Positions 27,612-38,700 of a stretch of DNA of 64,000 bases are shown piece after piece. Both the position numbers and the translations under genes were made by a program. Numbering within the stretch: position 1 is the first letter of the stretch; every line of letters begins with the position of its first letter. The stretch is from Chitinophagaceae bacterium (GTDB lineage: Bacteria; Bacteroidota; Bacteroidia; Chitinophagales; Chitinophagaceae): NCBI GenBank assembly GCA_025360525.1, contig JANYCA010000008.1, positions 1-64,000 on the forward strand, in the 5' to 3' direction. Below the pieces are notes generated by a model. The model was not told where the DNA came from. It searched no databases and was given only the letters and a program-made list of their open reading frames with translations.

Positions 27612-29546
27612 TTATTGAAAGGTGGTACTTACCAAAACTTTATCTTTCGTCATCTGCCGCAATGCAGCAGCAATTGCATTTGCATCCAGTCCAATTTCAT
27701 CATATAATTGTTTGGGTGTTCCGTGTTCTACCAACCTATCGGGAATCCCCATTATTTTAACATCCGCTTTGTAGCCATGTTCATTCATAAATTCCAGGAT
27801 GGCACTGCCAAAACCACCTACTACGGTTCCATCTTCTACTGTAATTATTTTATTGAATTTGCTGAATACTTCATGTAGCAAAACTTCATCCAATGGCTTT
27901 ACAAAACGCATATCGTAATGGGCCGGATTAATCCCATCAGCCTTAACATCACGGATAGCCGCAGCAGCAAAATTGCCCGGGTGGCCAAATGAAAGTATCG
28001 CTACATCCTGTCCGTCTTTTAGTTTTCTTCCTTTACCAATTGAAATAGCTTCAAAGGGAGTTTTCCATTCGGGCATTACACCCTCGCCCCTTGGATAGCG
28101 GATTACAAACGGGCTGGTAGTGCTTTCCAATTGCGCCGTATACATCAGGTTACGCAATTCCTTTTCATTCATAGGTGCACTCACAATCATGTTGGGTATG
28201 CAGCGCATATAAGCAATATCATAACAACCGTGGTGTGTTGGACCATCTTCACCCACAAGGCCCGACCTGTCTAAACAAAAAACCACCGGCAGGTTTTGTA
28301 TGGCTACATCATGTATAACCATATCATAAGCCCGTTGCATAAAGGAAGAATAGATATTGCAAAAAACCCGCATTCCCTGTGTAGCCAATCCTGCACTAAG
28401 TGTAACCGCATGCTGCTCGCAGATGCCGACATCAAATGCTCTGTCAGGCATTTTTTCCATCATGTATTTTAACGAAGATCCGCTTGGCATTGCGGGTGTG
28501 ATGGCTAGTATTTTACTGTTTGCTTCTGCCAGTTCGATTATACTGTGGCCAAAAACATCCTGGTATTTGGGAGGTTGGGAAATGTTAAAAGCTTTTTTCT
28601 GTATTTCGCCGGTTACTTTATCGAACAAACCGGGAGCATGCCATTTTGTTTGATCTTTTTCTGCCAGCGAATAACCTTTACCTTTTACGGTTACAATGTG
28701 TAAAATTTTAGGGCCTGGAATATTTTTAAGATCCTGTAAAGTGTCAATCAACTTAGAAATATTATGTCCATCTATCGGCCCAAAATAGCGGAGTTTCAGT
28801 GCTTCAAACAGGTTCGCTTTACTGCTAACAATTCCCTTAACACCTTCCGTAATTTTGTGTGCTACCTTTCGGCTTAAATTTGTACCTGTTGGCAGTTTAC
28901 CCAACATATTCCAAACATCTTCTTTTATTTTATTGTAGGTAGGCGATGTGGTAATATCGGTAAGGTATTCTTTTAAAGCACCTACATTGGGATCAATGCT
29001 CATGCAGTTGTCATTCAAAATGATGAGTACATCGCTATCAGCCACACCGGCATGATTCATCGCTTCAAATGCAAGACCAGCGGTCATTGCACCATCGCCA
29101 ATTACAGCGATGGATTTACGGTCTTTTTCCCCTTTATATTTTGCAGCCATGGCCATACCAAGAGCAGCACTGATGGAAGTAGAAGAATGCCCCACACCAA
29201 ACGTATCATATTCACTTTCGCTGCGGTTGGGAAATCCACTAAAGCCTTTGTATTTTCTATTGGAAGAAAAATTATCCCTTCGGCCGGTGAGTATTTTATG
29301 GCCATATGCCTGGTGACCAACATCCCAAACCAATTGGTCGTAGGGGGTATTGTACACATAGTGTAATGCCACACTTAACTCCACCACACCCAAACTAGCC
29401 GCAAAATGGCCGCCATGCACACTCACTACATCAATGATGTATTGCCTTAGTTCGTCGCATACCTGGTGCATTTGCTCCTTACTTAGTTTTTTTAAGTCGG
29501 CTGGGTTATCGATATTGGATAATAGTGGCCCCGGTTTAATCTCCAT
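27612..29546 (-). CDS. dxs: 1-deoxy-D-xylulose-5-phosphate synthase
   Basis: Dxs condenses pyruvate and glyceraldehyde-3-phosphate in the first step of the MEP isoprenoid pathway, using thiamine diphosphate. The 644-residue protein has DVGHQAYGHKILTGRRD near the start, the TPP/Mg site GDGAMTAGLAFEAMNHAG ending in LNDN, FEALKLRYFGPIDGHN, the transketolase-type VGICEQHAVTLSAGLA, LDRSGLVGEDGPTHHG and the C-terminal VEDGTVVGGFGSAI. The length is standard. It appears monocistronic, ending in a strong hairpin. Confidence 0.96.
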   Translation of the reverse strand: MEIKPGPLLSNIDNPADLKKLSKEQMHQVCDELRQYIIDVVSVHGGHFAASLGVVELSVALHYVYNTPYDQLVWDVGHQAYGHKILTGRRDNFSSNRKYKGFSGFPNRSESEYDTFGVGHSSTSISAALGMAMAAKYKGEKDRKSIAVIGDGAMTAGLAFEAMNHAGVADSDVLIILNDNCMSIDPNVGALKEYLTDITTSPTYNKIKEDVWNMLGKLPTGTNLSRKVAHKITEGVKGIVSSKANLFEALKLRYFGPIDGHNISKLIDTLQDLKNIPGPKILHIVTVKGKGYSLAEKDQTKWHAPGLFDKVTGEIQKKAFNISQPPKYQDVFGHSIIELAEANSKILAITPAMPSGSSLKYMMEKMPDRAFDVGICEQHAVTLSAGLATQGMRVFCNIYSSFMQRAYDMVIHDVAIQNLPVVFCLDRSGLVGEDGPTHHGCYDIAYMRCIPNMIVSAPMNEKELRNLMYTAQLESTTSPFVIRYPRGEGVMPEWKTPFEAISIGKGRKLKDGQDVAILSFGHPGNFAAAAIRDVKADGINPAHYDMRFVKPLDEVLLHEVFSKFNKIITVEDGTVVGGFGSAILEFMNEHGYKADVKIMGIPDRLVEHGTPKQLYDEIGLDANAIAAALRQMTKDKVLVSTTFQ

Positions 29547-29887
29547 AATACTTTTTTAACTATAGTAAAGATAAGTTTTTTAACTATTTATCGCCCTTTT
29601 CAAACATCTCAACAGCCAAAAAGTTGGCGGTTTGATACACTATTCTTTTTTTATCCCGACAGCATAAAGCAATTTAATAGAAAGGCAAATAATTCTGCCG
29701 CAAATCAAGTTGCTTCTGCCGTTACCAACCGGTTATTTAAAGCAGCTACATCGCTAAACGCATTTATGCTTAATAATAATACTGCTAACAAATAAATTAT
29801 AACGAATTTTACCAACTGCCACATTTACCTGATAAAGAAACTATTCAACCACAAAAAATCACTTGGGCAAACTTGCATATTAAAAAA
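29547..29887. other. Gap between divergent dxs and the DUF983 gene
   Basis: This gap should hold the promoters of both neighbours. On the minus strand TATCTTTA (near 29563-29570), one base from TAnnTTTG, precedes dxs. A plus-strand stretch (29691-29792) is open and protein-like in composition, but it has no recognisable start or family. No RNA gene was seen. Confidence 0.3.
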
Positions 29888-30331
29888 ATGGACGAAAAGA
29901 TACCAACACCAAATTATTTATTGAGCATCTTTACCATGAAATGCCCCAGGTGCAGGCGTGGAAAAATGTATAACAACAGTAATCCATATAGCAACCTTAA
30001 ACTGTCAAAAATATTTGACATGCCGGAACGGTGTGCTGAATGTGGCCAGCGGTACGATCTTGAACAAGGCTTTTGGTATGGTACTGGCTATGTTAGCTAT
30101 GCACTTGCTGTAGCAATTTCTGTAAGTTCATTTATAGCATGGTGGGTATTGATAGGCGTATCTACAGATGATAACCGTGTATTCTGGTGGTTAGGTTTAA
30201 ACTGCGTATTGCTGGTTATACTGCAGCCATGGCTGATGCGGCTTAGCAGGGTGATTTATTTAAACTTTTTTGTAAGCTTCGATAAGAATTATACCCATAC
30301 AGCTCCAAGAGAATTTGATCATAAACAGTAA
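29888..30331 (+). CDS. DUF983 membrane protein with zinc-ribbon-like cysteines
   Basis: ATG 29888 gives 147 residues (MDEKIPTPNYLLSIFTMKCPRCRRG). An upstream TTG at 29873 is less likely. Two CxxC pairs (MKCPRCRRGKMY and ERCAECGQRYD) precede the DLEQGFWYGTGYVSY block characteristic of DUF983. Two membrane segments follow (about 62-83 and 94-112). Function is unknown, although such proteins are sometimes found near respiratory genes. It is the only plus-strand gene between 27.6 and 52.9 kb. Confidence 0.85.
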   Translation: MDEKIPTPNYLLSIFTMKCPRCRRGKMYNNSNPYSNLKLSKIFDMPERCAECGQRYDLEQGFWYGTGYVSYALAVAISVSSFIAWWVLIGVSTDDNRVFWWLGLNCVLLVILQPWLMRLSRVIYLNFFVSFDKNYTHTAPREFDHKQ

Positions 30332-30418
30332 TTGATTTGTGAGGTTTGGTTGATGAATAGCTATTTAAAATACTACTAACCTCAAAAAACTTCCCATTAC
30401 ACAGTAGGCATGCGGCCT

Positions 30419-30859
30419 TTACTCACCTGGTTTAAATATATCTTTAAAAATATTGGCACCGGATAGTTCTTCAATATCTCCCAGTTCAAGTTCAATAGCA
30501 CGGGTACTTTTGTTAATTTCCAATAAGGAAAGAATGATAGATATCAACAAGCAAATAAGGCTGGTAGCAAATATCCAGTGTGCAATTACCATCCACCCAC
30601 GAAAGATGGAATACATGCATAATACACAACATAAAAAACTAAATATCCCAAAACTCTGCATGTAACGGATCAAATTAATCCTGCTTCTTATATTCTTTAT
30701 TTGCCTTAAAATATGTTGTTCCTTTTCTCCCCGGTTATATTCGTCATGCAGTTTTCTTACCAATGCAGCCAACGATAAAAAACGATTGGTATAAGCCAGC
30801 ATCAGCAAAGTAATGGCGGGAAAGAGTAAAGCAGGTGTATTGATGTTGATTTCTAACAT
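30419..30859 (-). CDS. DUF2721 membrane protein
   Basis: The 146-residue protein starts with a hydrophobic segment (NTPALLFPAITLLMLAYTNRF). A charged linker follows with conserved-looking LVRKLHDEY and RQIKNIRSRINLIRYMQ, then two more membrane helices (about 70-90 and 96-116). The layout matches DUF2721, of unknown function. It lies 54 bp after the PAP2 gene on the same strand and is probably co-transcribed with it. Confidence 0.8.
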   Translation of the reverse strand: MLEININTPALLFPAITLLMLAYTNRFLSLAALVRKLHDEYNRGEKEQHILRQIKNIRSRINLIRYMQSFGIFSFLCCVLCMYSIFRGWMVIAHWIFATSLICLLISIILSLLEINKSTRAIELELGDIEELSGANIFKDIFKPGE

Positions 30860-30913
30860 GGAGTAAAAATACAGCAGCGCTTCAAAATAAAAGCGGTATC
30901 AACGGAAAAAAAA

Positions 30914-31540
30914 TCACCATGCAGCAGGAGCAGCAGCTTTTTTCGTCCCATGTTTTTTATCCATCCAATGTTGAAATTTGCTGGTTATCCAGGCGCTTCC
31001 GGCACCCACTGCAGCACCTGCCAGTACATCGGTTGGGTAGTGAACGCCCTGGTACATACGAGAATACCCAACGGCAGAAGCCCATAAAAATGAAGGAGCA
31101 ATAACATACCATTTTGGAAATAAAATACTTACAGAAGTTGCGGCGTAAAATGCAGCAGATGTATGGCCTGAAGGAAACGAGTAGCCGCCCCCTTCTGTCC
31201 TTTTAATTATATCAGGATAGGTAATAAAAGGCCGTTCCCGTTGCACAATTACCTTTGCACCATGTGTAATAATTGCTGATAAAGCATATCCGCCCACCAT
31301 ATACAATGCATCTTTCTGTAATTCCTTATTATGCTTTGCCAGGCCTACAGTAAGTAAGGTAAGCGGAGCAGTAATATTAACTATCGTAACACTATTAGAT
31401 GTAATGCTGGTAAAATCATTTTTAAACGAAGATTCATTGTGATTGATAGATCTCACTAAATCAATTTCCCAATTTTGTGCATTAACTGCAACCGATAAAA
31501 ACAGCACTGCAGCAGTAAAAAACCCTTTTAAAAATTTCAT
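30914..31540 (-). CDS. PAP2-family phosphatase
   Basis: ATG at 31540 (MKFLKGFFTAAVLFLSVAVNAQ) gives a signal peptide and a 208-residue protein. The frame extends two codons further to a TTG. The three PAP2 motifs are complete: KVIVQRERP, YSFPSGHTSA and SRMYQGVHYPTD. Members dephosphorylate lipid pyrophosphates such as undecaprenyl pyrophosphate, or phosphatidic acid and related lipids. The site faces the periplasm. The substrate is not decided by sequence. The gene lies between the TonB receptor and DUF2721, all on the minus strand. Confidence 0.9.
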   Translation of the reverse strand: MKFLKGFFTAAVLFLSVAVNAQNWEIDLVRSINHNESSFKNDFTSITSNSVTIVNITAPLTLLTVGLAKHNKELQKDALYMVGGYALSAIITHGAKVIVQRERPFITYPDIIKRTEGGGYSFPSGHTSAAFYAATSVSILFPKWYVIAPSFLWASAVGYSRMYQGVHYPTDVLAGAAVGAGSAWITSKFQHWMDKKHGTKKAAAPAAW

Positions 31541-31703
31541 GGACAAAAATTACAAGTTGAATGTTTGCAAGTTATGTGCTTAATGCTGTTTTTAATAGTT
31601 TAGTATTAAGCCGGGATAAAGGAATGCTTTTCTCTATGTTTCGGTATTGATGTGAAGCCCTCATTAACCAGTCACAAACATTAACAAAAAACAAGGATCA
31701 TTT

Positions 31704-34139
31704 CTATTCTCCTTTTATATGGGTACTAACAGGAATATTTATTTTGATGCTAAAATTACGCCCCATGTTAAACACACCCATCCTGCCGGTAGACATATTT
31801 TCTGCTGCATATTTAAGGCGGCTTAAATGATTTTGATAAGCTACATCACCCAGGTTGATGCCAGCTATATGCAGGCTAAATAAAGTTTTGCCTTTGGCAG
31901 ATACAACATCTGCCCCAATACCTGCATTCAACAATGAATAGGCTGCAGTAGCCGTTTCAGTGTTGTAGGCCGTAAAAATTTTATTTTGCTTAAAGGTATT
32001 ATCCAACTCAATTTTTGCATAGAAATTAGCGATGCCTTTGGTTAATGAATTAAAGTTGCAGCGTACTTCATTTATTAGCCTGGGCGCAGGAATAAAAGGC
32101 AGGTAGTTGGATGATTCAACGGCTTCTTTAAATTTTCCGGTGGTGATAGAAAAAGTATTTTCAATGTGCAGCCAATCCAACGGATGCGGATGAATATCTA
32201 TACTTGCCTCTATACCGCTTAAAGTGGCATTGCGCTGATCAAATTTAAAAGCTGCTAAATTTGCGCCAGCAACATTTATGGTTGAATCGCCGCCACCAGC
32301 TGACTGCAGTTTTTTATAAAATATAAAATTGTTAAACGTATTGTAATACGCAGATAAGTTTACGGACAGATGCGTTGTATTAAATTCAAGGCCGCCATCT
32401 AATTGAGTGCTGGTTTCACTTTTTAAATTAGCATCACCATATTCGTACCTAATGGTACCTTCATGTGCACCATTAGATGCCAGCTCGGGAATACTGGGTG
32501 CCCTAAAACCCCTTGCCAGGTTAAGTTTAAAGTTGAGTTGTTTAGAAAGTTGTGCGGCCATACCTGCACTTCCAGAAAAATTTGCAAACGACTTTTTAAA
32601 GGCTGCGCCTTTTACTTCGCTGCCCTCTAATAAATTTTTTACATCAAGATTTCTTGTATCGTAGCGGGCGCCACCACTTAAGGTAATTTTATTAATTATT
32701 TTTTGTGTGTACACAAATCCACCGATATCAAACAAATTATAATCCGGTATTAGTTGCTCAATTCCCCTGTTAGTATTTTGTTGTTTCATTCCATTTACGC
32801 CGATAGCAGTTTTAAAACCATTCGCTTCCGGCAGGTGCCACTGTGCTGTGTAGGTAATTGTTTTTAAATCAAAAAATAAAGCCTGCTCCTTTAAATTTTC
32901 CGGATTGCCAAATTCTTCCCGCTGGTTTCGCTGGTAGCCAACATTCAACGTTAAACGGCTTTTACCAAACCTGAAAGAATTATCGGTAGCAATTTTAAAA
33001 TGCCGGATATGCTGGAAAGGAACCAGCGGCAGCGTGCTTTTAAAATCATCCTCTGTAGCCTTTACTACAGTACCGCCTGCTAGCGGCTTTACAAAGTAGC
33101 CATTATCGTCTCTCTCTCCTTCTATAAGTCCTGCTTTTAAATTAAAATTACTAAACAGCAAATGACTGTAACCCCAGTTGCCATTGTATCCGGCGTAGCC
33201 GCCAACATTATTTTGACTGTACTTTGAGTTAAAAACCCGACCATCGTATTTATTTCTGTAATCAGCAGCTGCGGTGGAGGAACTGTACAAATTCCAGTTA
33301 AATCCGTTTACATTACCGGCAATATTTGCATTGAGTAGCCTTGCGTTATTATTGGTTTGATAACTGCTTAAAATATTTGCTTTAATGGTATTATTTTCTA
33401 CAGGTATGTTGGTTATAATATTTATAACGCCTGCAATAGCATCGCTGCCATAAATAAGAGAAGCAGGACCTTTTAAAACTTCTACTTTGTTTACACTGGA
33501 TTCGTCAATTTCAATTCCATGTTCATCGCCCCATTGCTGCCCTTCCTGCCGCACGCCATCATTAATTGTTAACACCCTGTTGTATCCAAGGCCCCGTATT
33601 ACTGGCTTCGAAATAGCCGGCCCGGTTGACACAGTAGATACGCCGGGAATTTTTGTTAAGGACTCAATAATATTGGTTGAAGTTGATTGCATCAAATCAT
33701 CTCTCCTTAACAAAGAAACCTGGTAGGGCGATTTTTTTAGCTGTGTGGCAACACCCACACCGGTAATGATAACTGCATTGTTTTCTACTACCGATTGAGA
33801 GAGGGAATAGTCTTTTTTTGTATCACCGCTTATTTCCACTTGCTCAGCTATGGTTGTATATCCTATGTGAGATATTTCTACCAGGTGCTTTCCCTCGGGG
33901 ATATTTGGCAATGAAAACTGTCCATCTGCATTGGTGGAGCCACCAACTTTAATGTCAATAAAATAAACTGTTACACCCTGTAACGCAGCATGGGTGTTTG
34001 CATCGGCTATCTTTCCGCTAAAACTGCCTTTTAAATTTCCAATAAAACCATGTTTAAAATGAGATGAATTTGCAAATGTTTTATTGATCAACAGCAGCAG
34101 GGCGGTACCCAAAAGAATAGCTAATTTTAAATCTTTCAT
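31704..34139 (-). CDS. TonB-dependent receptor with carboxypeptidase-like N-terminal domain
   Basis: The 811-residue outer-membrane receptor begins with a signal peptide (about 1-24). A carboxypeptidase regulatory-like domain follows (about 35-115, GSFSGKIADANTHAALQGVT). The plug domain comes next (about 130-240, SLLRRDDLMQSTSTNIIESL, RGLGYNRVLTINDGVRQEGQ, LKGPASLIYGSDAIAGVINI). A beta-barrel extends to a non-aromatic end (IPVSTHIKGE). It imports an unknown ligand using TonB energy. No SusD partner is adjacent, so a metal chelate or similar small ligand is more likely than a glycan. A perfect TATATTTG box precedes it. Confidence 0.93.
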   Translation of the reverse strand: MKDLKLAILLGTALLLLINKTFANSSHFKHGFIGNLKGSFSGKIADANTHAALQGVTVYFIDIKVGGSTNADGQFSLPNIPEGKHLVEISHIGYTTIAEQVEISGDTKKDYSLSQSVVENNAVIITGVGVATQLKKSPYQVSLLRRDDLMQSTSTNIIESLTKIPGVSTVSTGPAISKPVIRGLGYNRVLTINDGVRQEGQQWGDEHGIEIDESSVNKVEVLKGPASLIYGSDAIAGVINIITNIPVENNTIKANILSSYQTNNNARLLNANIAGNVNGFNWNLYSSSTAAADYRNKYDGRVFNSKYSQNNVGGYAGYNGNWGYSHLLFSNFNLKAGLIEGERDDNGYFVKPLAGGTVVKATEDDFKSTLPLVPFQHIRHFKIATDNSFRFGKSRLTLNVGYQRNQREEFGNPENLKEQALFFDLKTITYTAQWHLPEANGFKTAIGVNGMKQQNTNRGIEQLIPDYNLFDIGGFVYTQKIINKITLSGGARYDTRNLDVKNLLEGSEVKGAAFKKSFANFSGSAGMAAQLSKQLNFKLNLARGFRAPSIPELASNGAHEGTIRYEYGDANLKSETSTQLDGGLEFNTTHLSVNLSAYYNTFNNFIFYKKLQSAGGGDSTINVAGANLAAFKFDQRNATLSGIEASIDIHPHPLDWLHIENTFSITTGKFKEAVESSNYLPFIPAPRLINEVRCNFNSLTKGIANFYAKIELDNTFKQNKIFTAYNTETATAAYSLLNAGIGADVVSAKGKTLFSLHIAGINLGDVAYQNHLSRLKYAAENMSTGRMGVFNMGRNFSIKINIPVSTHIKGE

Positions 34140-34171
34140 CTTATAGATATTTAATTTTTGTAACTATGTTG

Positions 34172-34204
34172 CAAATATAAAACCAAGACAACAAATTGCC
34201 CCAA
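34172..34204 (-). promoter_or_regulatory. Promoter of the TonB-dependent receptor
   Basis: On the minus strand TATATTTG (34172-34179) is a perfect TAnnTTTG -7 element. A TTG (34202-34204) lies 22 bp upstream of it. The box is 32 bp ahead of the start codon. Confidence 0.6.
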
Positions 34205-34297
34205 TTATTTACCTAATGAAATGTTATTGACATTTCATTGAAAGCTTTTGAACTAAAACAAAGTAGATGGTATTCATTTGCAAGCAAGTTTATGTAG

Positions 34298-35332
34298 CTA
34301 TTGCACCAGGTAAACCAACACAGGAAAGTGGTCGCTGTAGCCATTATCCCAAACATGTTCTGCCGTAAAAGACCTGTGGGGCAGGCCTTTTTCAATACCC
34401 GACTGATGAGCCAGAAATTCCTTTTTAAAAATTCTGTTTTTATAATACCGCCATTTGTTATTATTATTTTGAAGAAATGCACCCGAAATCATTATTTGAT
34501 CAATGAGGTTCCACTGGCCATCGTAAATTTCAGTACCAATTCCTTTTTTATACAAATTAATCCAGGGATTGTAAATATCGGTAAGTGTTACATTAATTGT
34601 ATCCGCTTGTGCCTGCAACACTTTTATTACACTGGCATCTGTAGGGTTATCATTTAGATTTCCCATTATTATAATTTTTGTATTGGGATTGATAGCCAGT
34701 AGTGAGTCGGCAATATGTTTATCAACTGCAGCAGCCACTTGCCGGTAAGGGCTGGTTTCTGCAACACCTCCCCCACGGCTAGGCCAGTGGTTTACCATGA
34801 TGTGCATGGTATCGTTTCCTGCCGCAATACCTTTAACATACAATACGTTTCGGGTAGGCCTGACTTGCCCTACAGATTCTAAAGGAACATGCAAGGCTAC
34901 GGCATTTATAACCCTGAAATATTTTGGATTGTACAGCAGGGCTGTGCTTATTCCACGTACATCAGATGTTGGAAACCAAACAAACTGGTAGTTACGATCT
35001 TTTATTTCGGGCTGATTCACCAGGTCGGCCAAAACCTTGTTATTTTCTACTTCTGCCATGCCAATAATGGCAGCACCAGTCGGGGTTACATCGGTTCTTA
35101 ATTGTTTAAAAACGGTGGCAATATTATGTAACTTTTGTTCGTATACTTCCTGCGTATAGTGATAATCTCCTTTAGGTGTAAAATCATCATCGTCTTTAGT
35201 AGTATCATTTTCAGGATGAAAAAGATTCTCCACATTATAAAAACCTACAGCAAAAACCTTGTAACTCTTTTGGGCAGCTACTGAAAAAAAGCTCATTAAA
35301 AACAAAGCCGCCAAAATTAAAAGGTTACACAT
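34298..35332 (-). CDS. Secreted endonuclease/exonuclease/phosphatase-family protein
   Basis: The 344-residue protein has a signal peptide (CNLLILAALFLMSFFSVAAQ). The EEP fold starts with VGFYNVENLF and continues with IIGMAEVENN (metal-binding Glu), MVNHWPSRGGG, IIIMGNLNDNP (usual Asp-x-Asn site read here as NLNDN) and the closing YSDHFPVLVYL (Asp-His). Members cleave phosphodiesters of nucleic acids or lipids. It is transcribed toward the TonB receptor with a 158-bp gap. Whether the two are linked is unclear. A phosphate-scavenging role with the PAP2 gene is possible but unproven. Confidence 0.85.
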   Translation of the reverse strand: MCNLLILAALFLMSFFSVAAQKSYKVFAVGFYNVENLFHPENDTTKDDDDFTPKGDYHYTQEVYEQKLHNIATVFKQLRTDVTPTGAAIIGMAEVENNKVLADLVNQPEIKDRNYQFVWFPTSDVRGISTALLYNPKYFRVINAVALHVPLESVGQVRPTRNVLYVKGIAAGNDTMHIMVNHWPSRGGGVAETSPYRQVAAAVDKHIADSLLAINPNTKIIIMGNLNDNPTDASVIKVLQAQADTINVTLTDIYNPWINLYKKGIGTEIYDGQWNLIDQIMISGAFLQNNNNKWRYYKNRIFKKEFLAHQSGIEKGLPHRSFTAEHVWDNGYSDHFPVLVYLVQ

Positions 35333-35627
35333 AGTTGATATTTGAATAAAATGGAAATATATCTTTTTGATCGTTTAGTAACTAAGTCTTGTTAATGTCA
35401 CGCCTGCTCAATATTTAATGTGTTAAGCAATATCGATAATGACCTAAATAAAACCAATGGCTAATTGCAAATTACCTTGCGTATTCCACATTCCGCATTA
35501 TATAAATTTGAATACATACAGATTTTAATAGATGATTCTATTACTGTCGTTGTTTTTTATTGGCGAGCATTCCTAAAAGCGTCCCAAATGTCTTCGCTTT
35601 CCGGTAAATGTGTAACCCCAAGAAAAA
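35333..35627. other. Gap between the giant adhesin and the nuclease gene
   Basis: No coding sequence or RNA gene was recognised. On the minus strand TATATTTC near 35351-35360 is a one-mismatch -7 box for the downstream nuclease gene. Confidence 0.3.
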
Positions 35628-35672
35628 AGGCATAGATCCAAATAGTGCTATACTCTACCTGTATCTATGCCT
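35628..35672 (-). terminator. Terminator of the giant surface protein gene
   Basis: AGGCATAGAT (35628-35637) pairs with ATCTATGCCT (35663-35672) around a 25-base loop. From the minus strand the stem is followed by a run of T. It lies about 48 bp past the gene's stop. Confidence 0.75.
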
Positions 35673-35719
35673 GCTTTTTAGGTTGCTTACAATTAACAGT
35701 AAACAGCTAAGTTGATAAC

Positions 35720-38700
35720 TTATTCAATAATTACTTTTACAAAAGATTTTTCACTGCCTGGATGCGTAATTTCAAATTGATAAAGTCCTTTGGCAATTCC
35801 TTTTGCAAGCTGTATTTCTTTTATGTAAACAGACCCTGCATTTAAAAATGAAGTATTAACCATTGTCTGACCGGTTGCATTGAGCAAACGTATGGAATAC
35901 TTGCCTTTATCCATATTCTTAAAATGTAGTCGCATGATGCGATCTGCCACCGGGTTAGGATAAACTTTAATGCTTCCTCCACCATTTGTAATACGGACTT
36001 TTACTACTTCACTGTAACTAAACTTTTCGTTAATGCCGTTACTTTTAATGCGATAATAATTATCTCCTGCCACTGCAGTTTCATCCAGCCAGTTATATAA
36101 ATAATTGCCTGCAAAACTAGCTGATGATAATGTAGTATTTACTTTAGTGAAAGTAATACCATCTACAGATTTTTCAACTTCATATGCTTTAATATTTATT
36201 TCATTGGCTACTTGCCATTGCACTGCAATTTTTTTGTTTTGCTGCCATGCTTTTATGCTGGCAAAGGTTACAGGAAGTACAGTTTGAACCGGAGATTTAA
36301 ATACAACCCTGAACCTGTCTTCGGCTTTTGAGAGCGGATTGGTGGTTATAGCAAAATCTATCTCACTTACTCCTGCTGTACTAAGTTGTAATCGGTAACC
36401 TGTAAATTTGTCTTCCAGAAAAGCCTCGTAACCGGGAGCAAAATCAGTAGCTTCGAACCGAAAACGATACGGCAGTTCATTAAATTTTGACATTGCAAAA
36501 AAGATGGTATCTGTGTTTTGAATTTCACTTCTTTTTTCTATCGCAATTTTAACCGAATCCCTTAAAATGCTCAGGCTTTCTTTAGTATTAAAACTAATCA
36601 TCTTTTTGGCGTCTTCATCAGTTGCTGTATTACTAAAAGATGAATTGAAAATATTTAAAACGCCGTCAGTTAACCTATAGGACGTATCAGTTTTTGCGTA
36701 GATATCCGAACGGAACAGCGGGAATAAAGTATTGCCCGTTGGCCTTGCGCCGTTAGTATTTGAAATACCCACGAGGCTACTGGTTAAAGGAAGTTTATCC
36801 GTTTCGTGAAAAGTGATTGAACCGGCTGCAACTGCATCTAATAAAAATGCCTGCCCAGATTCTATTGTGCCATTAGACAGATAACTACTTGCACTGGTTG
36901 TTTGTACAAAAGAACTTCCAAGACCCGTAAAAGATACCCACTTGCCAGGCTGGGTAAATGATGTGAACATTTTGGGATCCCACAAATGATAACTACTCAG
37001 CTTTCCTAAAGTACCTGCCACATCAACATTCAATAAGCAGATGGCAGACGGATAAGGATTGCCTATTACCTGCCTTCCTACCATAACTGGTACGGTTACA
37101 TTTCCAACATTTATTCTTCCTTTGGGTTCAAGTATGGCATTGGCAGAAGGCATATACTGGTTACCAATTACAAAGCTCCTATCACCCCTTACAAACATCA
37201 TCCAGCCTTGCTGATCTGTTATTTTTGTAGTTAAGGTAGATAATGGTGTTAACCAGGATGATACACCCGGAGCTCCATACAATATAGAGGCTGATGTAGT
37301 ACCCTGGTCAAATCCATTAGCGGCACTGTATAAACCTCCCGGTCCGGTTATATGGGTACCGTAGCCTGGCCATGGATTATAAATACTACCGGTTCCATTT
37401 GGATTACTTTTATCCGGATTGACAACGCCCTCCATAAATGCCTCGTTAATAGACGGTGCCGCGGCACTTTGCAACGGAGCTGTAAGCAACCTCCACGAGC
37501 GGGTAGCTGTTGGGTTTTGAATAAACCGCTGCACAACAAATTTTCCGGTACCCCCATACCGTATGCTGATATTGGCGATGCTGGCTATCGGTGCAATGTC
37601 TGCCGTACGGGTGCTGTTGGATACAATGGTAACATCACTGTTACGCAAACTGAATACACCTTTAGTAAAACCCAGTTCCTGGTTAATTGTAATATTGGAA
37701 AGTAGCACAACAGAATCGGTTGTGTTGGTTTTATTTATCCATAAGTGTGCAAAATTTTCACCTCCAAATCCACCCTCATTATTTTTGGCTGCAGAGGCTG
37801 GCCCCGTAATGGTTGCCATAGCAGTGCCGTTACCACTAAAATTTGCGGGTCCGTCAAACGTTACTTTCCTATCATTGTGTGTAAACACACCGCCGGTATT
37901 TCTTGTCCAGTTCCCACCCAAAGAAACATCGCCACCCATGCTTCCGCCTAATGCAAGAGTTCCGCTAATGTTTATATTTCTTCCCACACTCAGGCTGGCA
38001 CTACCTCCCAAATAGTTCAGTTGGATCGAAGAACCTGCTTCAATCTGTACATCAAAACAAACATACCCATTTCCCACACCCGGAAAGTTTATAGTGGTAT
38101 TATTTTGAACCAAGACATTGGCAGGATAGCCTGTTCCACTGGATGCATTAGTCCATTCAAGCCCCCTTGTATACACGCTGCCTGGTTTGTATAGTAAGCT
38201 GGAAGAAGGACAGGTATAAGTGGGTGAATTACCTGACACACTTCCTCCGGATTGTATAGAGAAGGTGCCAGCAATGGTGCTGGCTGCTCCAAAATTCAAC
38301 GCACCATATGTATCAATATTTTTAAAGGTGGTGGTTCCACTGATAGTCCCGCTGCCAAAGAAAGCCACTGTACCGGTACTGCTGGTAGCATTAAAGGTTC
38401 CACTGTTGGCAAATGCTCCACCGCTTGATATAGAAAGATTATAGGCGCCCGTCATTACCAGGCTACCGGTAGCAGCAATGTTTACAGCATTTGCAAAAGC
38501 ATTTGCTGATTGTATATTTACGGTGGAACCCGCAGGGATGCTAATATTGGTGGAGGAAGTTGGTACGCCACCGCACCAATTAGCCGCTGTATTCCAGTCA
38601 CCAGTTGCACCACCCACCCATTGCCCCGTAATACTCACAGTTACGGTAACGGTATTTACCAGTTGAGTAGCACAACCAGACACGAAATTACTGGCCAAAA

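Noticed and set aside
29691..29792. Protein-like open stretch between dxs and the DUF983 gene (VASAVTNRLFKAATSLNAFM)
   Set aside because: No start, no known family and short; chance openness cannot be excluded.
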